Source: Acidimicrobiales bacterium
Lineage (GTDB): Bacteria > Actinomycetota > Acidimicrobiia > Acidimicrobiales > GCA-2861595
Direction of reading: 5' to 3'
Assembly: GCA_035540975.1 (NCBI GenBank)
Contig: DATLFN010000088.1
Span: forward strand, 1-54,121
DNA length: 54,121 nt
Shown here piece after piece: positions 8,430 through 16,941 of this stretch. The translations under genes were made by a program, and so were the position numbers. How positions within the stretch are numbered: the stretch's first letter is position 1; each line of letters opens with the position of its first letter. Under the pieces are notes generated by a model. That model was given only the letters and a program-made list of their open reading frames with translations, was not told where the DNA came from and did no database searches.

Positions 8430-11400
8430 AGTACTTGGCCTGGGGGTGGTGGAGCACGATGGCCGACGTCGTCTGCTCCGGGTGGTACTGGAAGCCGGTC
8501 TCCTCGCTGACCTCGACGCCGATGCGGCCCGCCTCGAGCAGCTCGGCCACGGTGAGGTTGTCGGCCAGCTCGGGGCACGCCGGGTAGCCCCACGAGTACC
8601 GCCCGCCCCGGTACTGCTGGCGGAACAGGCCGGTGAGCGTGGGCCCGTCCTCGTCGGCGAAGCCCCACTCCTCGCGGATGCGCCGGTGCCACAGCTCGGC
8701 CAGCGCCTCCGCCATCTCCACGCCCAGCCCGTGCAGCAGGAGGTACTCCTGGTACCGGTCCTCGGCGAACAGGCGGGCGGTGGCCTCGGAGACGGCCGCG
8801 CCCATCGACGCGATGGAGAACGCCACGTAGTCGGGCTCGGCGCCGATCGGGCGGACGAAGTCGGCGATGCACAGCCACGGCTCCTTGCCCTGGCGGGGGA
8901 AGGAGAACCGGGCCCGCTCGGCCGTGCGGGTGTCGTCCGTCCAGATCACGACGTCGTTCCCGTCGGCGTTGGCGGCGAAGAACCCGTAGACCACCTGGGG
9001 CACGAGCAGCCCCTCGGCCTTGGCCCAGGCCAGCTGCTCGCGCAGGATGGGCCGGATGCGGTCCTTGAAGGCGGTGTCCGTCTCCTCGCCGCCCTTCTCG
9101 GGGCGGAACTGCCACTGGTTGCGGAACAGCGCCGTCTCGTTGAGCCACGTGGCGATCTCGTCGACCGCGAGGCCCTTGACCACGCGCGACCCGAGGAAGG
9201 GCGGCTTGAACACCTCGTTGTCGGTGGCCACCTCCGGCGACCGGGCGGGCGCCGGCACGCCGGCGCCGTCGTCGCCCCTCTTCGGTCGAGGTCGCCCGCT
9301 CGGCTGGCGGCCGAAGCTCGGGTCGTCCACGCCGCCCCGCTTGAGCTCCATGAGCCGGTCCATCGTCCGCAGGCCCTCGAAGGCATCCTTGCCGTAGAAG
9401 ACGCGACCCTTGTAGACCTCCCGCAGGTCGGCCTCGACGTAGCGCCGGGTGAGCGCGGCTCCCCCCAGCACCACGGGGATGTGGGCCAGCCCGCGGTCGT
9501 TCAGCTCGAGCAGGTTCTCGCGCATGATGAGGGTGCTCTTCACCAGCAGGCCGCTCATGCCGATGGCGTCGGCCCCCACCTCCAGGGCCTTCTCGACCAT
9601 CTCGGTGATGGCCACCTTGATGCCGAGGTTGTGCACCTCGTAGCCGTTGTTGGAGAAGATGATGTCGACCAGGTTCTTGCCGATGTCGTGGACGTCGCCC
9701 TTCACCGTGGCGAGCACGATGCGCCCCTTGCCGCCCTGGTCGGACTTCTCCATGTGGGGCTCGAGGTGGGCGACGGCCGCCTTCATCGTCTCGGCCGACT
9801 GGAGCACGAACGGCAGCTGCATCTGACCGGAGCCGAACAGGTCGCCGACGACCTTCATCCCGGCCAGCAGGGTGTCGTTGACGATGGCCAGCGCGCTCGT
9901 CGTCCGCAGCGCCTCGTCGAGGTCGGCCTCCAGCCCGTCCCTGTCGCCGTCGATGATCCGCTGCGACAGCCGGCGCTCGACGGGCCAACCCGACCGGTCC
10001 TCCTTGACCAGCGAGGTGGACGACACGCCCTCGAACAGCCCCAGCAGCTCCTGGAGGGGGTCGTAGCCGGGCCGGCGCCGGTCGTAGACGAGGTCGAGGC
10101 AGACCTCCCGGGCCCGCTCGTCGATCTTGGCCAGCGGCATGATGCGGGCGGCGTGGACGATGGCCGCGTCGAGCCCCGCCTGCTGGCACTCGTGCAGGAA
10201 CACCGAGTTGAGCACGTGGCGGGCGGCGGGCGTGAGGCCGAACGACACATTAGACAGGCCGAGGATGGTGCGGACGCCGGGCAGCTCGGCCTTGATGCGG
10301 CGGATGCCCTCGATGGTCTCCACGCCGTCGCGGCGGCTCTCCTCCATGCCGGTCGACAGCGGCAGGGCGAGGGCGTCGAAGAACAGGTCGGTGGGTTCGA
10401 TGCCGTAGCGCCCGACGGCGAGGTCGTGGATGGCCCTGGCCGCCCGCAGCTTCCAGTCGGCCGTGCGGGCCTGGCCCTCCTGGTCTATGCACGTGCAGAC
10501 GACCGCCGCGCCGTACTCGCGGGCCAGGGTGAGGAAGCGGTCCAGGCGGGTGCCCGGCGCGTCTCCGTCCTCCAGGTTCACCGAGTTGAGGATGGGCTTG
10601 CCGCCGATCCACCGCAGGCCCGTCTCGATGACGTCGGGCTCGGTGGAGTCCAGCATCAGCGGCAGGGTGGCCTGGGTGGCGAAGCGGGAGGCGATCTCCT
10701 CCATGTCGGCCACGCCGTCCTCGCCCGTGTAGTCGACGCAGACGTCCAGGACGTGGGCGCCCTCCCTCACCTGCTCCTTGGCCATGGCGACGCAGGTCTC
10801 CCAGTCGTCCGCCAGCATGGCCTCCCGGAACTTCCTGGAGCCGTTGGCGTTGGTGCGCTCGCCGACGACCAGGAACGACGGCGACTGGTCGTAGGGGACG
10901 TGGCTGTAGAGGGAGGCGCAGCCCGGGTCGGGCCGGGTGTCGCGGCGGCCGGGGGTGAGGTCTTTGCATCGCTCGACCACCACCCGCAGGTGCTCGGGCG
11001 TGGTGCCGCAGCACCCGCCGATCACCGTGACGCCGAGCTCGGTGACGAAGCGGGCCTGGTGGTCGGCCAGCTGCTCGGGCGTGAGGTCGTAGTGCATCCT
11101 CCCGTCCACCACCGAAGGGAGGCCGGCGTTGGGGATGCACGAGATCGGGGTGCGGGCGTACTGCGACAGGTGGCGCAGGTGTTCGCTCATCTCCTGCGGT
11201 CCGGTGGCGCAGTTGAGCCCGACGACGTCGGGCCGCAGGGCGTCGATGGTGGTGAGGGCGGCTCCGATCTCGGTGCCCGGGAGCATCCGGCCCGTGAGCT
11301 CCATGGTGACCTGCACCTGGAGCGGCACGTCCCGGCCGGCGGCCGCCATGGCCCGCCGGCAGGCGATCATGGCGATCTTGGCCTGGAGCAGGTCGAACAC

Positions 11401-11871
11401 CGTCTCGATCACGATCAGGTCGACGCCGCCCTCGAGCAGGGCGGCGGCCTGGACCTCGTAGGCGTCCCGCAGGTCGGTGAACCGGATCTGGCCGAGGGAC
11501 GGGAACTTCGTCCCCGGGCCCATCGAGCCCGCCACCCAGGCCCCGTAGCCGTCGGCCACCTCGCGGGCGATGCGGGCCGCCCGGACGTTGAGCTCGTGGG
11601 CACGGTCGGCGATGCCGTACTCGGCGAGCACCGGGGCGAAGGCGCCGAACGTGTCGGTCTCGACCACGTCCACGCCGACCTCGAGGAACGACCGGTGGAG
11701 CTCGTGCACGACGTCGGGCCTGGTCGCCACCAGGACCTCGTTGCACCCCTCCAGGGCGGGGCCGCCGAAGTCGTCGGCACCCAGCTCGCGCAGCTGGAGG
11801 TTGGTCCCGGTGGCGCCGTCGAAGACGACCACCCGCTCGCGCGTCGCATCGAGGTAGCTCCCAGCCGCCAC
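8419..11871 (-). CDS. metH: Cobalamin-dependent methionine synthase
   Basis: A full-length 1150-residue MetH that methylates homocysteine using methyltetrahydrofolate and B12. Domains in order: homocysteine/zinc barrel (1-310) with ligands Cys221 (NCATGP) and Cys287/Cys288 (GGCCGT); pterin domain from about 335 (VVGERTNANGS); helical cap and B12 domain with the cobalt-ligating His728 in DVHDIGKN; a charged low-complexity linker (about 865-905); and the SAM-dependent reactivation domain (about 930-1150), ending GYPACPEL and YHPEQTTSAIV. The start is the GTG at 11871 because TAGCCT ends 6 nt before it, predicting a leaderless mRNA. It is divergent from the lipoprotein gene, with a large palindrome between them. 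Confidence 0.97.
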   Translation of the reverse strand: MAAGSYLDATRERVVVFDGATGTNLQLRELGADDFGGPALEGCNEVLVATRPDVVHELHRSFLEVGVDVVETDTFGAFAPVLAEYGIADRAHELNVRAARIAREVADGYGAWVAGSMGPGTKFPSLGQIRFTDLRDAYEVQAAALLEGGVDLIVIETVFDLLQAKIAMIACRRAMAAAGRDVPLQVQVTMELTGRMLPGTEIGAALTTIDALRPDVVGLNCATGPQEMSEHLRHLSQYARTPISCIPNAGLPSVVDGRMHYDLTPEQLADHQARFVTELGVTVIGGCCGTTPEHLRVVVERCKDLTPGRRDTRPDPGCASLYSHVPYDQSPSFLVVGERTNANGSRKFREAMLADDWETCVAMAKEQVREGAHVLDVCVDYTGEDGVADMEEIASRFATQATLPLMLDSTEPDVIETGLRWIGGKPILNSVNLEDGDAPGTRLDRFLTLAREYGAAVVCTCIDQEGQARTADWKLRAARAIHDLAVGRYGIEPTDLFFDALALPLSTGMEESRRDGVETIEGIRRIKAELPGVRTILGLSNVSFGLTPAARHVLNSVFLHECQQAGLDAAIVHAARIMPLAKIDERAREVCLDLVYDRRRPGYDPLQELLGLFEGVSSTSLVKEDRSGWPVERRLSQRIIDGDRDGLEADLDEALRTTSALAIVNDTLLAGMKVVGDLFGSGQMQLPFVLQSAETMKAAVAHLEPHMEKSDQGGKGRIVLATVKGDVHDIGKNLVDIIFSNNGYEVHNLGIKVAITEMVEKALEVGADAIGMSGLLVKSTLIMRENLLELNDRGLAHIPVVLGGAALTRRYVEADLREVYKGRVFYGKDAFEGLRTMDRLMELKRGGVDDPSFGRQPSGRPRPKRGDDGAGVPAPARSPEVATDNEVFKPPFLGSRVVKGLAVDEIATWLNETALFRNQWQFRPEKGGEETDTAFKDRIRPILREQLAWAKAEGLLVPQVVYGFFAANADGNDVVIWTDDTRTAERARFSFPRQGKEPWLCIADFVRPIGAEPDYVAFSIASMGAAVSEATARLFAEDRYQEYLLLHGLGVEMAEALAELWHRRIREEWGFADEDGPTLTGLFRQQYRGGRYSWGYPACPELADNLTVAELLEAGRIGVEVSEETGFQYHPEQTTSAIVLHHPQAKYFIA

Positions 11872-11877
11872 CCCGCC

Positions 11878-11883
11878 AGGCTA
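11878..11883 (-). promoter_or_regulatory. Candidate -10 hexamer for metH
   Basis: TAGCCT on the minus strand ends 6 nt before the GTG at 11871, so transcription would begin at the start codon. No cobalamin riboswitch can fit in this leader. Confidence 0.6.
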
Positions 11884-11915
11884 CCGGCGGTCCGCGTGTG
11901 GCCCCCGGGCAGCTG

Positions 11916-11964
11916 TTCAGTGCGCGCCGGCGCGCCAGGTGCTGGCGCGCCAGCGCGCACTGAA
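11916..11964. repeat. Near-perfect 49-nt palindrome between divergent promoters
   Basis: Arms 11916-11938 and 11942-11964 (23 nt each) are complementary at 22 of 23 positions around a GTG centre. The ends read TTCAGTGCGCGC and GCGCGCACTGAA, and each arm contains GGCGCGCC. It sits midway between the metH and lipoprotein -10 elements. It has the same 23-3-23 geometry as the ATA-centred family but lacks the ATA and GTTC/GAAC ends, so membership is unproven. An operator is the other obvious reading. Confidence 0.85.
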
Positions 11965-11993
11965 ATGTGGGGCGGGACCCCCGAGCGATGACC

Positions 11994-11999
11994 TAGCGT
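11994..11999 (+). promoter_or_regulatory. Candidate -10 hexamer for the lipoprotein gene
   Basis: TAGCGT ends 8 nt before the GTG at 12008; a leaderless or nearly leaderless start is predicted. Confidence 0.5.
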
Positions 12000-12007
12000 T
12001 CGCCGGC

Positions 12008-13249
12008 GTGCGGAGGGGCCGGTCGTCGCTCGCGGTGGCGGTCCTCGTCGTGTCGTCGCTCGCGGCGGCGTGCGGCGGTGGACGGGGAAGCGACGCCGAC
12101 GACTCCCCGCTCGGGCAGGTGCGCGCCCTGCTCCGGGAGCGGGCGGGCCTGCTCGCCGAGGGCGACGTGGACGGCTACCTGGCCGCCGTGGCCCCGAGCG
12201 CCGAGGAGGCGGAGCGGGCCTTCGCCGAGGGAGCGGCCGCCGTGCCGCTCGCCTACGCCAACGTCACCTTCCGGCCCCGCGGCGCCAGGAGCACGGCGAC
12301 CAGCTTCCGGGACGCCGACGTCCAGCTGGTGTACCGCTACGAGGGGCTCCCGGCGGACAACCAGTTCCGGATGAGCTTCGAGTACGACGTCGAGCGCCGC
12401 GGGGAGAGGTGGCTGGTCACCCGTTCGGAGATGGTGACGGCCGGCGACGAGGGGTTCTCGGGCCCGCCCATCTGGGCCACCGGCCCCGTCGCCGCCTCCC
12501 GCAGCGACCACTTCCTCGCCCTGTACCGGCCCGGCCTCACCAACGCCGAGCGGGCGCTGGCGGCGGCCGAGGAGGCCCGGAAGGGGCTGGCCGAGCGGAT
12601 CGAGGTGCTCGAGCTCGACCCGGTCAACCTCGTGCTGCTGGCGGGCAGCGAGGAGGAGTACGCCGAGCTCACGGGGCGGGCGACCGACGCCGGGGAGCTC
12701 GCCGCCGCCCGGTTCGTCTTCAACTCCCTCGGCGGTCCCGAGTCCCGCCAGATGATGTTCAAGGCCGACGTGGTGGTCGGCGACGGGGAGCCGACGCTCG
12801 GCGAGGGAGGCGAGATCCTCCCCGCCGCGCAGGTCTTCCAGCACGAGCTGGCCCACCTGGCGCTGTCCCGCCACGCCGGCCCGTTCACGCCCGGGTGGGC
12901 CGTCGAGGGAGCGGCCATGTACCTGGCGGGAGAGCGCCGGGTGGCTGCCTGGAGGGTCGGCCTGGCGTCGGGTGCCTTCGACGGGATGTCGCTCGCCGGC
13001 ATGCAGCCCGGCCTGTCGGACGGCCTCCAGTACGCCTACGCCAACGCCGCCGTCCTGCACCTGATCGACGAGCACGGGCCCGAGCGCTTCTTCGACCTCT
13101 ACGCCGGCTTCCGGCCCCTCCGGCCGACGCCCGAGTTCGCGCGCGACCCGATGGGGATCGTGCTGTCGACCCACTACGGTCTCGACGTCGCCCAGCTGGA
13201 CCGGCTCACCCGCGCCTACATCGAACGGGCCGTCGCCGGGAGCGGCTGA
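12008..13249 (+). CDS. Lipoprotein with gluzincin-type metalloprotease motif
   Basis: A 413-residue exported protein. The first 22 residues are a lipoprotein signal (RRGRSS, hydrophobic core, lipobox LAAAC with Cys22). The middle region (about 30-170) resembles a small NTF2-like or ligand-binding domain, by inference only. Near residue 279 is HELAH followed by a glutamate at about 300 (VEGAAMYLAG), the HExxH...E zinc arrangement seen in peptidase-MA-like proteins. It is probably a surface-anchored peptidase, but the substrate is unknown. GTG 12008 is chosen because it starts the signal peptide and TAGCGT lies 8 nt upstream. Confidence 0.78.
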   Translation: MRRGRSSLAVAVLVVSSLAAACGGGRGSDADDSPLGQVRALLRERAGLLAEGDVDGYLAAVAPSAEEAERAFAEGAAAVPLAYANVTFRPRGARSTATSFRDADVQLVYRYEGLPADNQFRMSFEYDVERRGERWLVTRSEMVTAGDEGFSGPPIWATGPVAASRSDHFLALYRPGLTNAERALAAAEEARKGLAERIEVLELDPVNLVLLAGSEEEYAELTGRATDAGELAAARFVFNSLGGPESRQMMFKADVVVGDGEPTLGEGGEILPAAQVFQHELAHLALSRHAGPFTPGWAVEGAAMYLAGERRVAAWRVGLASGAFDGMSLAGMQPGLSDGLQYAYANAAVLHLIDEHGPERFFDLYAGFRPLRPTPEFARDPMGIVLSTHYGLDVAQLDRLTRAYIERAVAGSG

Positions 13250-13258
13250 GCCCGCCGG

Positions 13259-13264
13259 TAGCCT
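13259..13264 (+). promoter_or_regulatory. Candidate -10 hexamer for the adenosyltransferase-pepA pair
   Basis: TAGCCT lies 8 nt before the ATG at 13273, in the 23-bp gap after the lipoprotein gene. Confidence 0.5.
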
Positions 13265-13272
13265 CCGCCGGG

Positions 13273-13827
13273 ATGAGGATCTACACCCGCAGGGGCGACG
13301 ACGGCACCACCGGCCTGTACTTCGGCGGGCGGCTCCGCAAGGACCAGCCGTCCGTGGAGGCGTACGGGACGGTGGACGAGGCGCAGGCCTTCCTCGGCCT
13401 GGCCAGGGCGGAGGCGGAGCAGGGGTCGGAGCTGGACGAGCTGCTGGTCGCCCTCGAGCGCGACCTGTGGGTGCTCATGGCCGACCTGGCGACGGCGCCC
13501 GCGAACCGCCACAAGCTGGAGCCCGGTCGCACCCTGGTGACCGAGGCGATGGTGGCGGCCCTCGAGTCCCGCATCGACGACCTGACGGAGAGGACCACCA
13601 TGCCCGAGGAGTTCGTCGTGCCCGGGGAGAACCGCACGGCCGCCCGGCTCGACGTCGCCCGCACCGTCGTGCGCCGGGCCGAGCGGGCGGCGCTGGGCGT
13701 GGCGGCCGACGGGTCCCACGTGGTGCCCTACCTCAACCGCCTCTCGGACCTGCTGTGGACGATGGCCCGCTGGCAGGCGTCCGCCTTCCTCCCGGCGCGC
13801 GGCGCCGGCGGCGGGAGCCCGTCGTGA
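13273..13827 (+). CDS. PduO-type ATP:cob(I)alamin adenosyltransferase
   Basis: A 184-residue four-helix-bundle enzyme that converts cob(I)alamin to adenosylcobalamin. The N-terminal ATP-binding motif RRGDDGTTGLYFGGR, the EAYGTVDEAQAFLG block, and the C-terminal VVRRAERAAL and NRLSDLLW signatures are all present. Its product is the cofactor needed by the acyl-CoA mutase at 20.9 kb, while metH uses methylcobalamin. The TGA overlaps the pepA GTG (GTGA), so the two are translationally coupled. Confidence 0.94.
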   Translation: MRIYTRRGDDGTTGLYFGGRLRKDQPSVEAYGTVDEAQAFLGLARAEAEQGSELDELLVALERDLWVLMADLATAPANRHKLEPGRTLVTEAMVAALESRIDDLTERTTMPEEFVVPGENRTAARLDVARTVVRRAERAALGVAADGSHVVPYLNRLSDLLWTMARWQASAFLPARGAGGGSPS

Positions 13828-15254
13828 GCCCCGTCCGGTTCTCGGCGAGCGACGAGGTGCCCCACGACGTCGAGGTCCTCGCCGTGCCCGTCCTCCACGG
13901 GGCCGCGCCCCCCGAGACCACCCTCGGCTTCGAGGGCAGGCCGGGGCAGACGCAGCTCGTGGTGTCGGGTGGACGGGCGGTGCTGTCGGTCGGCCTGGGC
14001 GACCCCGACGCGCTCGACGCCGACGCGTTCCGCAAGGCGGGCGCGTGCATCGTCCGCACGGCGTGGAAGGCCCACCGGGTGGCGACGACCGTGCTCGACG
14101 CCGTGCCCGACGGGCCCGACCGCGGGGTGGCGGCCCGGGCGCTGGTCGAAGGCGCCGGCCTGGCCGCCTACCGGTTCTCGCGCTACCGCCGCCAGCCCGA
14201 CGCCTGCCGCGTCGAGGAGCTCACCGTCGTCGTCCCCGACGCCGCCCACGTCGAGCCGGCGCTGGCCCGGGCGGCCCGGGTGGTGGAGGCCGTCTCCCTC
14301 GCCCGCGACCTCGTCAACGAGCCCGCCGGCTCCCTCTCGCCGACGGGGTTCGCCGAGCGCGCCGCCTCGGTGGCGGAGGCGGCCGGGCTGACGATCGAGG
14401 TGCTCGACGAGGCGGCCGTGACCGCCCAGCGGCTGGGCGGCCTGGCCGGGGTCGCCCGGGGCTCGGAGGAGCCGCCCTGCCTGGTGAAGCTCACCTACCA
14501 GCCGGCGGGCGCCCCGTCCGCCACCGTGGCGCTGGTGGGCAAGGGCGTCACCTTCGACTCGGGAGGGCTGTCGCTCAAGACGGCGGACGGCATGATGACC
14601 ATGAAGACCGACATGTCGGGCGCGGCCGCCGTCCTGGGCGCCATGTCGGCCCTGCCGGCGCTGGGCGCCGCGGTGCGGGTCGTCGGGTTCCTGCCCCTCA
14701 CCGAGAACATGCCGAGCGGCCGGGCCGTCAAGCCGGGGGACGTGCTCACCATCCGCAACGGCAGGACGGTCGAGGTGCTGAACACCGATGCCGAGGGCCG
14801 CCTGATCCTGGCCGACGCCCTGGCCCTGGCCGCCGAGGAGGCGCCCGACGCCATCGTCGACCTGGCCACCCTGACCGGCGCCCAGGTGGTGGCGCTGGGC
14901 CGGCGCATCAGCGGGCTGATGGGGAACGACGACGGCCTGGTCGACCGGGTCCGGGCCGCCGCCCAGCGGGCCGGGGAGCCGGCGTGGCGGCTCCCGCTCC
15001 CGCCCGAGTACCGCGACCACCTGGACTCCGAGGTGGCCGACCTCAAGAACATCGGCAAGGCGGGGGAGGCGGGGACGGTGGTGGCCGGGCTGTTCCTCCA
15101 GGAGTTCGTGGGCGACGTCCCCTGGGCCCATCTCGACATCGCCGGCCCGGCCCGGGCCGAGGCCGACGACGGGTGGCTCACCAAGGGCGGCACCGGTGTC
15201 GGCGTCCGCACCCTGATCGAGCTGCTCACGTCCTACGGCGACGGCGACGGCTGA
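13824..15254 (+). CDS. pepA: Leucyl aminopeptidase (M17 family)
   Basis: A 476-residue two-metal cytosolic aminopeptidase. The C-terminal catalytic half shows GKGVTFDSGGLSLK, MKTDMSGAAAV and the family signature NTDAEGRL near residue 320, which hold the metal ligands and catalytic Lys/Arg. The N-terminal half is the usual macro-like domain. It starts at the GTG at 13824 overlapping the upstream stop. The last few codons belong to a roughly 106-bp segment that is repeated just downstream. Confidence 0.95.
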   Translation: MSPVRFSASDEVPHDVEVLAVPVLHGAAPPETTLGFEGRPGQTQLVVSGGRAVLSVGLGDPDALDADAFRKAGACIVRTAWKAHRVATTVLDAVPDGPDRGVAARALVEGAGLAAYRFSRYRRQPDACRVEELTVVVPDAAHVEPALARAARVVEAVSLARDLVNEPAGSLSPTGFAERAASVAEAAGLTIEVLDEAAVTAQRLGGLAGVARGSEEPPCLVKLTYQPAGAPSATVALVGKGVTFDSGGLSLKTADGMMTMKTDMSGAAAVLGAMSALPALGAAVRVVGFLPLTENMPSGRAVKPGDVLTIRNGRTVEVLNTDAEGRLILADALALAAEEAPDAIVDLATLTGAQVVALGRRISGLMGNDDGLVDRVRAAAQRAGEPAWRLPLPPEYRDHLDSEVADLKNIGKAGEAGTVVAGLFLQEFVGDVPWAHLDIAGPARAEADDGWLTKGGTGVGVRTLIELLTSYGDGDG

Positions 15255-15279
15255 CCCGCCGCCCCACCCGCGCCGGCTC

Positions 15280-15328
15280 GTTCCGGCGGCACACCCGGGC
15301 GGATAACGCCCCTCCCTGCCGCCGGAAC
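15280..15328. repeat. 49-nt palindromic element, copy P4
   Basis: The ends GTTCCGGCGGCA and TGCCGCCGGAAC form a 12-bp stem. An inner GGGCG/CGCCC stem (15297-15301, 15307-15311) closes a loop containing ATA at 15303-15305, the exact centre. Length and centre equal those of P1-P3, but the outer-stem sequence differs. Confidence 0.85.
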
Positions 15329-15385
15329 CGCTGCTGACCATCCTCGGCGGCGACGGCTGACCCGCCGCGCCACCGGCGCCGGCGC

Positions 15386-15434
15386 GTCCCGGCGGCAGAT
15401 CCGGGCGCATAACGCCCCTTCCTGCCGCCGGAAC
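15386..15434. repeat. 49-nt palindromic element, copy P5
   Basis: This is the second copy within the tandem duplication. The ends read GTCCCGGCGGCA and TGCCGCCGGAAC (one mismatch), the inner stem is GGGCG/CGCCC, and ATA sits centrally at 15409-15411. It lies 40 bp from the ATP-grasp stop codon. Confidence 0.83.
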
Positions 15435-15474
15435 CGCTGGTCGCCTCCTGAGCGACGGCGGCTGACGGGCGGGC

Positions 15475-16941
15475 TCAGGCCTCGACGACGGCGTTCAGCT
15501 CGGCGGACCGCTGCTCGGCGTCCTCCAGGGTGTCGCCGATGCAGGTGGCCCCCATCTTCCCGAACCGGGGGATGGCGCCCATCAGGTGCAGGCACACGCC
15601 GGTGGCCGTCGCCGGGTCGTAGGCGATGCCGGCCCGGTCGACCGCCTCGATCACGTCGGCCGGGGTGCGGCCCACCAGCCGCTCGGACTTGAGGTTGTCG
15701 GTGGCGACGTAGCGCTTCGGCACCCCGCCCGCCAGCAGCTCGCCCGAAGCGACGTCGTACGTGCCGCCGGTGGCGAGCCGGGTCATCCAGTAGGGGTGGG
15801 TGGTGCCGCCCATGCGCAGGTTGATCTCGCTCAGGTAGACGTCGAAGCCGTCGCCGACGGGGACCACGATGAAGTCGATGCCGAACGAGCCGATGACGCC
15901 CTCGCCCGCCAGCACGTCGGCCACCGCCAGCGCCGCCTCCTGGATGAGGATGCGGTAGCGGGGGTCGGCCGGGAAGCGGCACCCGAGGTAGACGTGGTTG
16001 CTGGGCCCGCCCAGGACCTGGTCGTGGGTGGAGACGACCTCGAACGAGCGGTCGGGCGCGATGCGCACCTGGACGCTGGGCGACACCACGTCGGGCGAGC
16101 GCAGCAGCTCCTCCACGATGCCGCCGCTGGCCTCGATCTTCGCCCCGAACGACGGCCACGACTCGTCCGACGCGCAGAACGTGGTGGCCGACAGCGGCAG
16201 CGGCGACGCCAGCCCGGCCAGGTCGATGAGCGCGTTGCCCTGCCCGGAGAACCCGTGGTTGAGCTTCACCACCACCGCCTCGGCGCCCGGCCGCCGCTCC
16301 CGCAGCCGGTGGATGGCGGCCTCGACGTCCTCCAGCGAGAACAGGCCCTCGTCGCCCTCCAGGACGGCCACCCCGGCCCGGCGGGCGACCCGGCGGGAGC
16401 CCGTCTTGGAGCCGAGGTGGACGAGGTCGGGGTGGGGCCCGTAGAAGGGCAGTCCGAGCTGCTCGCTGAGGTCGTGCTCGGCGGGCGTCATGTTGAACGG
16501 CAGGACGTGGGCGTCGTCCGCCTGCCCGGCCAGCTCCCGAACGCGGGCGACCACCTCGGGGCGGTGGAGCAGCTTCTCGGTGAGGGGCAGGGGCGACGGG
16601 TCGTCCAGCGTCATCATGGTGAGGCGGGCCCGGGCGCCCGCCGCGTCGGGCACGAAGCGCAGGTAGTACTCGACGATGGCCTCGTCCACCGGGAGCGACG
16701 TCAGGTACACCATGCGCAGCTCGGGCCGGCGCAGCAGGAGCGTGGTGAACAGCAAACGCTCCTCGTAGAACTGGATGCCGGTGATCTTCCGCAGCTCGGC
16801 CACCGCGAAGGTGGGCGACGGGAGCACCACCAGCGTGCCCGTGCCGGGATCGGTGGCGTGCCGGCGGCCGCGGCCCTCGGCGAAGGCGCGCTGGCGGTCG
16901 TGCCACGACGACGGAGGGGCCTCCGCCCCGGCCGGGATCAG
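15475..16941 (-). CDS. ATP-grasp ligase, PGM1 (pheganomycin peptide ligase) related
   Basis: A protein of about 488 residues resembling the PGM1-related peptide-ligase family: an N-terminal region LVVLPSPTFAVAELRKITG and FYEERLLFTTLLL, then an ATP-grasp core (VVVKLNHGFSGQGNALIDL, SFGIDFIVV, SEINLRMGGTTHPYW). The family includes an enzyme that joins amino acids or peptides by ATP-dependent amide formation; the substrate here is unknown. No ATG, GTG or TTG precedes the conserved region in frame, apart from a GTG at 16830 that would remove family-like sequence (WHDRQRAFAEG). I infer a CTG start at 16941 that overlaps the upstream stop as CTGA. It is coupled to the aldo/keto reductase. Confidence 0.78.
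   Translation of the reverse strand: MIPAGAEAPPSSWHDRQRAFAEGRGRRHATDPGTGTLVVLPSPTFAVAELRKITGIQFYEERLLFTTLLLRRPELRMVYLTSLPVDEAIVEYYLRFVPDAAGARARLTMMTLDDPSPLPLTEKLLHRPEVVARVRELAGQADDAHVLPFNMTPAEHDLSEQLGLPFYGPHPDLVHLGSKTGSRRVARRAGVAVLEGDEGLFSLEDVEAAIHRLRERRPGAEAVVVKLNHGFSGQGNALIDLAGLASPLPLSATTFCASDESWPSFGAKIEASGGIVEELLRSPDVVSPSVQVRIAPDRSFEVVSTHDQVLGGPSNHVYLGCRFPADPRYRILIQEAALAVADVLAGEGVIGSFGIDFIVVPVGDGFDVYLSEINLRMGGTTHPYWMTRLATGGTYDVASGELLAGGVPKRYVATDNLKSERLVGRTPADVIEAVDRAGIAYDPATATGVCLHLMGAIPRFGKMGATCIGDTLEDAEQRSAELNAVVEA

Larger units (their letters stand above)
15243..15465. repeat. 106-bp tandem duplication after pepA
   Basis: A segment beginning at the final pepA codons (GACGGCTGACCCGCC, stop TGA at 15252) recurs 106 bp later (TGA at 15358), and a third, shorter match (GGCTGACGGGC, TGA at 15463) begins 105 bp after that. 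Each full unit carries one 49-nt palindrome. The units differ at scattered positions, so the duplication is not recent. The 220 bp between pepA and the ATP-grasp gene hold no gene. Confidence 0.8.

Noticed and set aside
11872-12007. Cobalamin riboswitch for metH
   Set aside because: The promoter element lies 6 nt from the start codon, leaving no leader, and no B12-box was recognised.
15280-15434. Ordinary intrinsic terminators after pepA
   Set aside because: Neither hairpin is followed by a T-run, and the fixed 49-nt length with central ATA is shared with other loci. A role in 3'-end formation is not excluded.
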